Source: Bacteroidota bacterium (lineage in GTDB: Bacteria; Bacteroidota; Bacteroidia; Bacteroidales; P3). Taken from it: a DNA stretch of 64,000 nucleotides. The stretch is from assembly GCA_023415495.1 (NCBI GenBank), contig JAEZKK010000010.1, positions 13,421 through 77,420 of the forward strand, read 5' to 3'. Shown one piece after another: positions 8,363-17,090 of the stretch. The translations under genes and the position numbers were made by a program. Under the pieces are notes generated by a model. The model was not told the DNA's origin, ran no database searches, and worked only from the letters and a program-made list of their open reading frames with translations. The stretch's first letter is position 1, and each line of letters starts with the position of its first letter.

Positions 8363-9361
8363 CTATGAATTTAAATCAAAGTTCCATTCAAATTCTTTTA
8401 GGTCTTCTCTTGTTTTAAATTCAACTTCTTTAAACCTTTCTTTGAGCATATTTCTATTCTTAGAATTATACCCAATTGCATAGTTTATATCTTTTTTATT
8501 TACGTAAATTACAAGCTTTTTATCCTTATTAGCTTCAATCTTACATAGGTTTTCTTCCCAAATCTTAGAAAGAACTAATTCGCGAAATGAGATATGGAAG
8601 CTTCCAGCCAAATAGCCTGTTTTATTAATTAAAGCTTCCGATGGGTGAAGTCCTACTCTAAGAATCTCAATATTGTTTTCTATGAAAAGAGGGTAGATTT
8701 TCGATACCCAAGAAACTGCTTCCTCAAGCTCCAATGCCTTATATTTGCCTTGATTATAAAATTCCTCAAGTTCAGTATTTTCAATAATAAGGCAGGGGTA
8801 AATTCGTGTGGTTTTAGCTCCGAGGCTAATAATTTTCTTTGCAGTATAAATAGATTTTTCTATACTGTCCAATGGAAGACCTACCATCATCTGAAGCCCG
8901 AGCTCAAATCCATAATCATTAATCAATTTGCTGGCTTTTTCAATATCCTCTACGCTATGACCTCTTTTAGAAAAATCCAAAACATCTTGGCAAAGAGATT
9001 GAGCTCCAAGCTCTATAGCCACTACATTAAAGGATTTTAAAGTCTCAAGACTTTCTTTATTTATATAGTCAGGTCTTGTAGAAATCCTAATTCCATTTAT
9101 ACCATTTTTAATAAAAGGTTGCACAAGGGAAAGTAATTCAATTTGTTTTTCTAATTCAATTCCAGTGAAATTTCCTCCAAAGAAAGCAATCTCTGCTTTA
9201 TATTCTCCTTTAAAACTCAGTAAGTGAGACTCTATTTTCTCAATTATCTCAGAATTTTTAGGCATTTCCAATTGCCCTGAAATGCTTCTCTGGTTGCAGT
9301 ATATACATTTGTTTGGGCAGGCAAGCTCAGGAATAAATATAGGTATATTATAATGTTTCAT
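8363..9361 (-). CDS. Elp3-like radical SAM protein
   Basis: 332 residues. The N-terminal CPNKCIYC (C15, C19, C22) is the CxxxCxxC radical SAM motif that binds the 4Fe-4S cluster and S-adenosylmethionine. GNFTGIE, RISTRPDYI and VAIELGAQS fit the Elp3/YhcC-type radical SAM fold. The acetyltransferase domain of true Elp3 is absent, so a tRNA-acetylation role should not be assumed; proteins like this are often annotated as radical SAM or elongator protein 3. The ATG gives the MKHYNIPIFIPELAC start. It is separated from the export genes by a terminator at 9379-9404. Confidence 0.85.
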   Translation of the reverse strand: MKHYNIPIFIPELACPNKCIYCNQRSISGQLEMPKNSEIIEKIESHLLSFKGEYKAEIAFFGGNFTGIELEKQIELLSLVQPFIKNGINGIRISTRPDYINKESLETLKSFNVVAIELGAQSLCQDVLDFSKRGHSVEDIEKASKLINDYGFELGLQMMVGLPLDSIEKSIYTAKKIISLGAKTTRIYPCLIIENTELEEFYNQGKYKALELEEAVSWVSKIYPLFIENNIEILRVGLHPSEALINKTGYLAGSFHISFRELVLSKIWEENLCKIEANKDKKLVIYVNKKDINYAIGYNSKNRNMLKERFKEVEFKTREDLKEFEWNFDLNS

Positions 9362-9378
9362 TTTTAAGGATATAAAAA

Positions 9379-9404
9379 AGAGGTTGCTTAGGAAAACAAC
9401 CTCT
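9379..9404 (-). terminator. Rho-independent terminator after the Wzc-type gene
   Basis: On the minus strand AGAGGTTG, a ten-base loop and CAACCTCT form an 8-bp stem followed directly by TTTTTATA. It lies 12 bases after the stop of the 9416 gene and before the radical SAM gene. Confidence 0.8.
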
Positions 9405-9415
9405 AATCATATTTA

Positions 9416-11860
9416 CTAAGAGTTTTTCTCGTCATCTTCGAAATAACCATAGCCATAACCATATCCGTAACCGGAACCATATCCGTAACCACCATAGCTA
9501 CCATATCCGCCGTAGCCATATCTATGTCCGCTATTAGATATATCGTTTAAGATATAGTTAATCTTAATCTTATCTCTTTGTTCAAGGTCGTAGATTGTTG
9601 ATTCAAATATTCTCTTATTAGTTTTACCCGAACGAGCGATAATAATATTAATATCTGAATGCTTAGTTAGGGTAACAGCATCAGTAATAAGTGAGATAGG
9701 AGGAGTATCGAAGATAATAGCATCATATCTCTCTTTCAGTTTATTAATTAATTCAGCATTTTCTTCAGAGTCTATTAGTTCAGAAGGGTTAGGAGGAATT
9801 GGACCTGAAGGAAGAATATCCAAGTTCTCGTATTTTGTTTTCTGAATTGCCTCATCCAAGCTATGTTTACCTATTAAATATGTTGTAACTCCAGCAGTAT
9901 TCTTCATTCCTTCAAAAAGAGTATGAAGTTTTGGCTTTCTAAGGTCATACCCAATAATAATTGTTTTGTTTCCTCCCATAGAAACTACTGATGCAAGGTT
10001 CATTGAAACAAAACTCTTACCATCTCCCGGCATTGCAGAGCTAATTAATATTACCTGATTCTTTCCTCCTCCAAGAATATACTTAAGATTTGTTCTTATT
10101 GCTCTAAAACTTTCAGTTATTTGAGACTTAGGTTTTGAAAATACAATAAGCTTATTCGCATCTTCAGGTAATGCAGGAACATACCCAATAATTGGGCTGG
10201 TTGAAATTCTTTCTAAATCTTTCCTTGATTCAATTACATTATTTGTTGTAAATCGAATAAAGATATAAAGCCCAGGAATAAGTAAACCAACAAGGAATCC
10301 TATCATTAGGTTTAAAGCTGTCTTAGGATATACTTTAATTGCAGTGCGAGCCTTGTCGATTATCTTATGGTCAGGTAAAGCCGAGTTCTTAGCAATTTCT
10401 GCTTCTGCTCTTTTTTGGTAAAGGAAATTATAGATTTCGTCATTAAACTTAAACTGACGTTCAATATTAATCATATTTCTTTGAGTAGAAGGAAGCTTAT
10501 CTAATTCAGCTTGGAAAAGCTTTAATTGTCTTGTAATTTCATTTGTTGCAATTGTATTAACTTTCCTCAAACTTCTTACATTTTCTTCAATTTGCTTCTT
10601 TAATAAATCTATCTCTCCTTCTAATTGTTGATAAGCTACGTTTTTCTTTGTTGTTATCATTTCCAAAGATTTCTTTGCTGATAGTTTTGAGGCAAGCTCT
10701 TGAACTAATTTATTCAATAACATATCCTCAACACCCATAACTGCAGGAGCAACTACACCAGCATCCATATCTGCTTGTTTAAGATATTGAGCAAGGTATT
10801 CGTAGTATTGTTGTTTGGTAAATTCTTCTGCTCTTTTGCTTTCTAATTCATTTGCTTTATCGAATAAGAATTTGGCATCTGAAGAAAGGTCAATTGTCTT
10901 ATTTCTTACTTGGAAATCTTCTCTCTTTCTTTCAGCAATATTTAATGAATCTGCTATATTACTGATTTGTGCATCGACGAATTGAATTGTACTTGTATGA
11001 ATATAGTTCTTTTCTTCAAAGGTCATATCTATGTAAATCTTACATAGCATATTTATAAAATCAATTGCTTTTTGTTGGTTAGGATATTTGAAAACAATAT
11101 TTATTATAGTTGATTCTTTATTTAGTAAAGAGACGTCAGTAGTATTAAAACGCTTTGCAATAGCATCCATATTATTAAGTTCAAAATAATAGCTATTATT
11201 CATTAAGTCCTTATCAACCTTAATATCATCTTTTAGAAAAACTCTAAATCTCATTCCATTCTCTTCATACCATTCTCCGAATTTCAATTTAGTTTCTTTA
11301 CCCTTTACTTTTATTCTTTTATCAATCGCTTCATCCATAGCGTAATCATAAATCTCAACATCGTCTTTATCAGAATATGAAATCTCAAACTCTTTATCTG
11401 AAAGAATCTTAAAGTTAATAGGGATATTGACAGTTTGAGCTTTATTAAAATCAATCTCAACTTCAAAAGGAGAATCATTATAAATTTCCAATGTTTTGAA
11501 ATTGTTTTTACTATAATAGCTTACATAGAAATCCAAGGCTTTTACTGTCCTTTTAGTCATTTCGTAAGATTGTATCTGACCAATCTCATTTTGGAAATTA
11601 CTTTTTGTCCCCTGACCAAAAGAATTTGAAATCATAGTCAATTGGGAAAGTGCATTCTCATTACTTTTAATTAGCAATGAACCTTTTGCCTCGTATTGAG
11701 GGGTAGTAAACTTACTAAAAATAAAAAAGGCTGCTACCATAATAATTACAGAAATAGCAAATAAATGCCATTTTGCAAGCATTTTAAATAGTAATTCAGT
11801 AAGATTTATTGAGGATTGCTCTTCGTTTTGAGCAAAGTTGTTATTATTTATTTCAGACAT
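9416..11860 (-). CDS. Wzz/Wzc-type polysaccharide copolymerase with BY-kinase domain
   Basis: 814 residues; controls chain length and export of a surface polysaccharide by tyrosine autophosphorylation. There is an N-terminal Wzz domain with a membrane helix near residues 33-51, a long periplasmic coiled-coil region, and a second helix near 520-540 (LNLMIGFLVGLLIPGLYIFI). The cytoplasmic kinase has Walker A PGDGKS near 611-616, Walker A' GYDLRKP near 637-643 (Gly at the first position rather than Asp) and Walker B IIFDTPP near 715-721. The tail holds 11 tyrosines in alternating Gly-Tyr runs, the autophosphorylation cluster. The Wza-like gene is 6 bases upstream. Confidence 0.93.
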   Translation of the reverse strand: MSEINNNNFAQNEEQSSINLTELLFKMLAKWHLFAISVIIMVAAFFIFSKFTTPQYEAKGSLLIKSNENALSQLTMISNSFGQGTKSNFQNEIGQIQSYEMTKRTVKALDFYVSYYSKNNFKTLEIYNDSPFEVEIDFNKAQTVNIPINFKILSDKEFEISYSDKDDVEIYDYAMDEAIDKRIKVKGKETKLKFGEWYEENGMRFRVFLKDDIKVDKDLMNNSYYFELNNMDAIAKRFNTTDVSLLNKESTIINIVFKYPNQQKAIDFINMLCKIYIDMTFEEKNYIHTSTIQFVDAQISNIADSLNIAERKREDFQVRNKTIDLSSDAKFLFDKANELESKRAEEFTKQQYYEYLAQYLKQADMDAGVVAPAVMGVEDMLLNKLVQELASKLSAKKSLEMITTKKNVAYQQLEGEIDLLKKQIEENVRSLRKVNTIATNEITRQLKLFQAELDKLPSTQRNMINIERQFKFNDEIYNFLYQKRAEAEIAKNSALPDHKIIDKARTAIKVYPKTALNLMIGFLVGLLIPGLYIFIRFTTNNVIESRKDLERISTSPIIGYVPALPEDANKLIVFSKPKSQITESFRAIRTNLKYILGGGKNQVILISSAMPGDGKSFVSMNLASVVSMGGNKTIIIGYDLRKPKLHTLFEGMKNTAGVTTYLIGKHSLDEAIQKTKYENLDILPSGPIPPNPSELIDSEENAELINKLKERYDAIIFDTPPISLITDAVTLTKHSDINIIIARSGKTNKRIFESTIYDLEQRDKIKINYILNDISNSGHRYGYGGYGSYGGYGYGSGYGYGYGYGYFEDDEKNS

Positions 11861-11866
11861 AAACTC

Positions 11867-12679
11867 TTATTTTTTAAGGGCAAATACTAATGTTACAATA
11901 GTTGTTATTAAAGATAGAGAGGATGTTATTGTGCTAAGAGGTTGGCTAAAATAGTTTAAGCTCTTAGTCATCTTATTCGATGCTACATAAACAATATCTC
12001 CAGGTTGCAAATAATATTGTGGGTCTTGAAGTATAGATGCATTTCTCAAGTCTAATGTGATAATAATATCTTCTCCTGAAGTTTTTCTAATAATTTTTAC
12101 TTCTTTACGATTGCCATAATAGGTTAAATCTCCGGCTGCGGAAATAACATCAAAAACACTTACATGGTCTTGATAGAATGTATAAGTTCCAGGTCTATTA
12201 ACATCTCCAAGAATAGATACTTTATAATTAACCATCTTGCAAATAACAACTGGTTTTACTATCCATTCAGAAACCTTGTCTTCGATCAGTTGTCTTGCTT
12301 CTTCAATCGAATACCCCTTAATCTTTACTTTTCCAACAATTGGAAGATTGATTTCTCCATTATTGTCAATAACATAACTATTCAAGTAAATGCTGCTTTC
12401 GTTCTGAGTCGAGTAGTAACTATTATTTTCTGAGAACATTTTATTGCTTTCAATATCAACTGAGGATTTTATTTGAATATATAAGACATCTTTTTCCTCT
12501 AATTTATATTTAGGAGAATAGTTACTCTCGCCTTGAGGATATTCATAAGTAAATACTTTCTTAGTTTCCTCTTCAGGCTGCTGGAAATATCTAAGTTCTT
12601 TTTGTGGTGTACATGAGGTGATTACTATAAGAATCAAGCCGATGTACAATATGGTTTTAAAATTTTTTCTGGAACTCAT
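11867..12679 (-). CDS. Polysaccharide export outer-membrane lipoprotein (Wza family)
   Basis: 270 residues; forms the outer-membrane channel through which the polysaccharide handled by the adjacent Wzc-type protein leaves the cell. The signal peptide ends in a lipobox, VITSCTPQ, with the lipid-bearing Cys at 23. The Poly_export domain (YKLEEKDVLYIQI, INLPIVGKVKIKG) is followed by a SLBB segment (VSILGDVNRPGTY) and a hydrophobic C-terminal segment near residues 248-268. It is encoded just upstream of the copolymerase with a six-base gap. No glycosyltransferase or flippase genes accompany the pair, so biosynthesis must be encoded elsewhere. Confidence 0.92.
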   Translation of the reverse strand: MSSRKNFKTILYIGLILIVITSCTPQKELRYFQQPEEETKKVFTYEYPQGESNYSPKYKLEEKDVLYIQIKSSVDIESNKMFSENNSYYSTQNESSIYLNSYVIDNNGEINLPIVGKVKIKGYSIEEARQLIEDKVSEWIVKPVVICKMVNYKVSILGDVNRPGTYTFYQDHVSVFDVISAAGDLTYYGNRKEVKIIRKTSGEDIIITLDLRNASILQDPQYYLQPGDIVYVASNKMTKSLNYFSQPLSTITSSLSLITTIVTLVFALKK

Positions 12680-12751
12680 TATTATTGTATTGTTTGATTA
12701 TGATTTGCAAAGAAACGATTTTTTTTTTACATATTAACGTTAAAATCTATT

Positions 12752-14080
12752 TTATTTATCAGTTAATTGACCTATTAAAGTTGCAGAGGTGCAATCTTCA
12801 ATTTTCACATTAACGTAATTGCCAATGCTCACCCCTTTATTATCAAAGATTACAACCTTGTTTTGAGAGGTTCTTCCAAAAAGTTTTTCTTTAGAACGCT
12901 TGGAAACTCCTTCAACTAATATTTCAAACTCTTTGCCAATATCTCTTTTATTGCTTGCAAGAGAAAGCTTCCTTTGTAAATCAATTATTTCGTTTAATCT
13001 CTTTGTTTTTTCTTCCGAAGGAACATCGTCTTCGTATTTCTTCTCTGCCAAAGTATTTGGTCTTTGAGAATAGTTGAACATAAAAGCATAGTCATAATTA
13101 GCATATTCCATAATTGAAAGAGTATCATTATGGTCTTCTATGGTTTCAGAACAAAAACCTGCTATAATATCAGTGCTTAAAGAAATATCAGGTATCTTTG
13201 ATTTAATCATATCAATCTTTCCGATATAATCCTCTCGAGTATACTTTCTATTCATTTTCTTAAGCATTCTTGAACTTCCAGATTGAATTGGGAGATGAAG
13301 ACTTTTACAAATATTATTATTTCTTGCAATTACATCTATCAATTCCTCAGAAATATCCTTAGGATGAGATGTGGAAAATCTAATACGTAGAAGTGGCGAA
13401 ACCTTTGCAACCATTTCAATTAGCTTAGCAAAATTGATTTTTTCATTCTCGTTTTCCCAAAGATATGAATTTACGTTTTGACCAAGCAAGGTTATTTCTT
13501 TATATCCCTTAGAAAATAAATCCTCAGCTTCTTTTATTATTGAATTATAATCCCTGCTTCTTTCTTTTCCTCGAGTATAAGGTACAACACAATAAGAGCA
13601 AAAGTTTTCGCAACCTCTCATAATTGAAATAAACGCAGAAACCCCGTTAGAGCTTAATCGAACAGGAGTAATCTCTGAATAGGTTTCTTCTTCTGAGAGA
13701 ATAACATTTGCAGCTTTTTGACCTGATTCAGCAAGATTTAATAGTTTAGGAATATCTCTATAAGAGTCAGGTCCAACAATAATATCTACAGATTTATTCT
13801 CCTTAAATAATTCTTCCTTCATCCTTTCAGCCATACATCCAAGAACACCTATTCTTAACTCAGGCTTTTTCTTTTTAATAGCTTCAAACTCTCCAAGTCT
13901 ATTCTTAACTCTTTGCTCAGCATTATCTCTAATTGAACAGGTATTTACAAAAATAATATCTGCCTGATTTATATCCTCAATAACCTCTAATCCATTTTCC
14001 TCAACAATAGCTCCAACAATTTCGCTATCCGATTGATTCATCTGGCAACCATAGGTTTCTATATATACTTTCTTTCTCAT
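12752..14080 (-). CDS. miaB: tRNA-2-methylthio-N6-dimethylallyladenosine synthase MiaB
   Basis: Radical SAM methylthiotransferase that modifies A37 of tRNAs reading UNN codons. 442 residues, normal length. The N-terminal UPF0004 domain starts YIETYGCQMN and supplies the auxiliary-cluster cysteines (in GCQMN, NTCSIRD and LGCMAER). The radical SAM motif is CENFCSYC (RGCENFCSYCVVPYTRG), and the last ~70 residues form a TRAM domain (VLVEGVSKRSKE-like segment, then FGRTSQNK). The start ATG is unambiguous from the conserved N-terminus. The sirtuin gene ends six bases upstream, so the two are probably co-transcribed. Confidence 0.96.
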   Translation of the reverse strand: MRKKVYIETYGCQMNQSDSEIVGAIVEENGLEVIEDINQADIIFVNTCSIRDNAEQRVKNRLGEFEAIKKKKPELRIGVLGCMAERMKEELFKENKSVDIIVGPDSYRDIPKLLNLAESGQKAANVILSEEETYSEITPVRLSSNGVSAFISIMRGCENFCSYCVVPYTRGKERSRDYNSIIKEAEDLFSKGYKEITLLGQNVNSYLWENENEKINFAKLIEMVAKVSPLLRIRFSTSHPKDISEELIDVIARNNNICKSLHLPIQSGSSRMLKKMNRKYTREDYIGKIDMIKSKIPDISLSTDIIAGFCSETIEDHNDTLSIMEYANYDYAFMFNYSQRPNTLAEKKYEDDVPSEEKTKRLNEIIDLQRKLSLASNKRDIGKEFEILVEGVSKRSKEKLFGRTSQNKVVIFDNKGVSIGNYVNVKIEDCTSATLIGQLTDK

Positions 14081-14086
14081 TATTTA

Positions 14087-14776
14087 TTATTTGTATTTTT
14101 CTAATATTTCATTTACAGCAATCTCTACCCCGATACTTGCCTTTTCTTTTATAAACTTTATATTTTTTAGATTCATATTAGGTTCTTTTGGGTCGATAAG
14201 ATATATTTTGCAATCCTTAGGTGCATAATTAATTAATCCAGCTGCGGGATAGACCTGGAGACTTGTTCCAATAACAATCATTATATCTGCTTTCTCAGAT
14301 ATTTCAATTGCTTTCTCAAACATGGGAACAGCTTCTCCAAACCAAACTATATGAGGTCTAAGTGGCTTTCCATATTTATCCAAATCTCTTTCTTTTAATT
14401 CCCAACCCTCTAACTCAATAATATCATTTTCATCTACAACGCTTCTTACCTTTTTTAATTCCCCATGAAGATGAAGAATATTCTTTGAACCTGCTCTTTT
14501 ATGCAAATCGTCAATATTCTGTGTAATAATATATGTATTGAAATCCTTTTCAAGTTTTACTAAATCAAAATGTGCCTTATTAGGATTAACCTCATATAAT
14601 TGCTTTCTTCTTTGGTTATAAAACTCTCTTACAAGCTTCGGATTTCTTTCCCAAGCCTCAAACGTTGCAATATCTTCAACCCTATGTTCTTCCCAAAGCC
14701 CATCACTATCTCTAAAAGTTCTTACTCCTGACTCTGCACTAATTCCTGCACCTGTTAATACAACGATATTTTTCAT
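14087..14776 (-). CDS. cobB: NAD-dependent protein deacylase (sirtuin, CobB-like)
   Basis: Removes acyl groups from lysines using NAD+. 229 residues with GAGISAESG at 9-17, TQNIDD, catalytic H104 in LHLHGE, IVWFGE and IGTSLQVYPAA. The Tyr53-Asn-Gln-Arg56 (YxxR) motif is that of class III (SIRT5-like) sirtuins, which favour succinyl or malonyl lysine. The segment between HGE and VWFGE contains no cysteine, so the usual four-Cys zinc site is missing; the family tolerates this in some members. Its ATG overlaps the stop of the DUF2520 gene by four bases, suggesting translational coupling. Confidence 0.93.
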   Translation of the reverse strand: MKNIVVLTGAGISAESGVRTFRDSDGLWEEHRVEDIATFEAWERNPKLVREFYNQRRKQLYEVNPNKAHFDLVKLEKDFNTYIITQNIDDLHKRAGSKNILHLHGELKKVRSVVDENDIIELEGWELKERDLDKYGKPLRPHIVWFGEAVPMFEKAIEISEKADIMIVIGTSLQVYPAAGLINYAPKDCKIYLIDPKEPNMNLKNIKFIKEKASIGVEIAVNEILEKYK

Positions 14777-15534
14777 AAATCAGTCTCCTTATTTATTATA
14801 TTCTGACTAATAAGTTTATATATTTCTTTCTCATTCTCTTCTAAATCCATTAAGTGAGTCTCCATTGTCTTAATATCTTTTCTTTTTGCTGGTCCTGTTT
14901 GAACAGAGAATGGATTAGATATTTTAGCTTTTGAAATAGTTTCATCTATTAATGGAAATAGGATTTCAAAAGGAATACTCTCTTTATCTAATTCAGATTT
15001 TGCAATACCTAATAAATGATTTACAAAATTACATGCAAATACGGCAGATATATGGATTTTCTTTCTTTGAATAGAATTGATTTCATATATATTATTTGAT
15101 AATAAAGAGGCAATTCTTTTTAGATTTTCTAAACAAATCGGATTATTTGCTTCAATACAAAAAGGAATAATGCTAAAATCTACTTCCTTTCCTTTAGTAA
15201 AAGTTTGAAGGGGATAGAAAACACCATAATTTGTTTTATTATTTTCTAAAACTTCCATTCCAATACTTCCAGAGGTATGAACTAAGATTTGATTATCGCT
15301 TATTAAACCTTTCTGAAATATTCTATTTGCAAGAATTGAGATTACAGAATCAATAACAGCAATAATTACTAAATCCGAATTAAGAAATAACTCTTTATAG
15401 CTTATTTCGTTATTTAAGAAATCTCTTGCATTTAAGACATTTACATTTATCCCTTTTGCTTTAAAACCTTTTTCAAGGTGCCAAGAGATATTGCCTGAGC
15501 CTATTATCAATATATTATTTACTTCATCAATCAT
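14773..15534 (-). CDS. Rossmann-fold and DUF2520 domain protein
   Basis: 253 residues. It opens with a nucleotide-binding motif, ILIIGSGNISWHLEKGF, typical of NADP-dependent oxidoreductases of the F420/PNO type, followed by a C-terminal helical DUF2520 domain (AVFACNFVNHLLGIAKS, then SVQTGPAKRKD). The GPAxRxD segment is a family hallmark. The substrate is unknown. It overlaps the sirtuin start by four bases and follows gltX by 26 bases on the same strand. It is probably cytoplasmic. Confidence 0.85.
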   Translation of the reverse strand: MIDEVNNILIIGSGNISWHLEKGFKAKGINVNVLNARDFLNNEISYKELFLNSDLVIIAVIDSVISILANRIFQKGLISDNQILVHTSGSIGMEVLENNKTNYGVFYPLQTFTKGKEVDFSIIPFCIEANNPICLENLKRIASLLSNNIYEINSIQRKKIHISAVFACNFVNHLLGIAKSELDKESIPFEILFPLIDETISKAKISNPFSVQTGPAKRKDIKTMETHLMDLEENEKEIYKLISQNIINKETDL

Positions 15535-15560
15535 TATTCTAAATTATGCATTAATAAGAT

Positions 15561-17090
15561 TTAACCTATTTGATTTACTGCTTGTCTTATCCTAATCACA
15601 GTTTCTTCTATACCTATTATATTAATTATATTTGCAAGATTTGCTCCCATACCTTGTCCCACAATACTTAGTCTTAAGCAATTCATAATTTGTCCCATAT
15701 TTAGGGAATTCTCTTCAATATGTTTATGAATCATTGAGTCAATACTTTCAATACTGCTATCATTTAAGTTTTCAAGTTTATCAGCAATAACACTTAGTTT
15801 CTCTCCAACATTATCCTTCCATCTTTTTTTGATAATACCCTCATCATAGCTTTCAGGTCTTTGGAAAAAGTAGAAGGATTGATTCCATAGGTCTGAAATA
15901 AAATTACATCTTTCCTTAACAATATCAACAACCGATATAATGTAATCAAGACATACTTCAATGCCTTTTGATTCTAATTCAATGCTAAATTGTTTAGCTA
16001 TTATTTCATTAGAGGTTTTTTGAAGATATTGATGATTAAACCATTTTGCTTTTTCCAAATCAAATTTAGCTCCTGATTTGCTAATTCTTTCTAAAGAAAA
16101 ACTTTGAATTAATTCATCCAATGAGAAAATCTCTTGATCATTTCCTGGATTCCATCCTAAAAGAGAAAGGAAATTAATTACAGCCTCTGGCAAATAGCCT
16201 GATTCTCTATATCCTGATGATATTTCATTAGTATTAGGGTCTAACCATTGCAAAGGAAATACAGGAAAGCCTAATCTATCTCCATCTCTTTTGCTAAGCT
16301 TACCATTACCATCAGGTTTAAGTAGAAGTGGAAGGTGAGCAAATTCAGGCATTGTTTTTTTCCAACCAAAAGCTTCGTAAAGCATTACATGTAATGGGCA
16401 GGATGGTAACCATTCCTCTCCTCTAATTACATGAGAGATTCCCATTAAATGGTCATCCACAATATTTGCTAAATGGTAGGTAGGCATACCATCGGATTTA
16501 AATAGTACTTTATCGTCTAATAGATTAGAATTCATTCTAACCTCTCCTCTAATCAAATCATTTATAATAATTTCTTTGTCTTTTGGGAATTTGAATCTAA
16601 TAACAAAAGGAGTGTCTTCATTAAGTAAAGCTTCTAATTCATCCTTACTCATATTTAAAGAGTTTCTTAGTCCTTCTCTTGTATTGCAGTCATATTGGAA
16701 ATTCTTTTTATTTGATTCGTATTCTTTTCTGATTTTCTCTAATTCCTCAGGAGTGTCGAATGCATAGTAAGCCCAATTTGTCTCAATTAGTTTATCAGCA
16801 TATTCTTTATAAAGTGGCTTTCTTTCGCTTTGACGATAAGGAGAAAAATCACCCCCAATCCCAACTCCTTCATCGAATTTTATTCCAAGCCATTGAAAAG
16901 CTTCAATTATATATTCTTCCGCTCCCTTAACATATCTTGTTTGGTCAGTATCTTCAATTCTTAGAATAAAATCTCCTGAATGTTTTTTAGCAAAAAGATA
17001 ATTATAAAGTGCTGTTCTTACTCCTCCAATGTGCAAAGGTCCTGTTGGGCTTGGTGCAAACCTAACTCTGATTTTTCTATCTATTCCCAT
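15561..17090 (-). CDS. gltX: Glutamyl-tRNA synthetase
   Basis: Charges tRNA-Glu. 509 residues, a normal class I length. [14 protein letters not shown] places the HIGH-type motif at 20-23, and GKLSKRDG is the KMSKS-type loop. The anticodon-binding helical domain fills the C-terminal third. The ATG at 17090 overlaps the end of the AsmA gene by ten bases, so the two are probably coupled. The start is fixed by the conserved sequence eight residues in. Confidence 0.97.
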   Translation of the reverse strand: MGIDRKIRVRFAPSPTGPLHIGGVRTALYNYLFAKKHSGDFILRIEDTDQTRYVKGAEEYIIEAFQWLGIKFDEGVGIGGDFSPYRQSERKPLYKEYADKLIETNWAYYAFDTPEELEKIRKEYESNKKNFQYDCNTREGLRNSLNMSKDELEALLNEDTPFVIRFKFPKDKEIIINDLIRGEVRMNSNLLDDKVLFKSDGMPTYHLANIVDDHLMGISHVIRGEEWLPSCPLHVMLYEAFGWKKTMPEFAHLPLLLKPDGNGKLSKRDGDRLGFPVFPLQWLDPNTNEISSGYRESGYLPEAVINFLSLLGWNPGNDQEIFSLDELIQSFSLERISKSGAKFDLEKAKWFNHQYLQKTSNEIIAKQFSIELESKGIEVCLDYIISVVDIVKERCNFISDLWNQSFYFFQRPESYDEGIIKKRWKDNVGEKLSVIADKLENLNDSSIESIDSMIHKHIEENSLNMGQIMNCLRLSIVGQGMGANLANIINIIGIEETVIRIRQAVNQIG

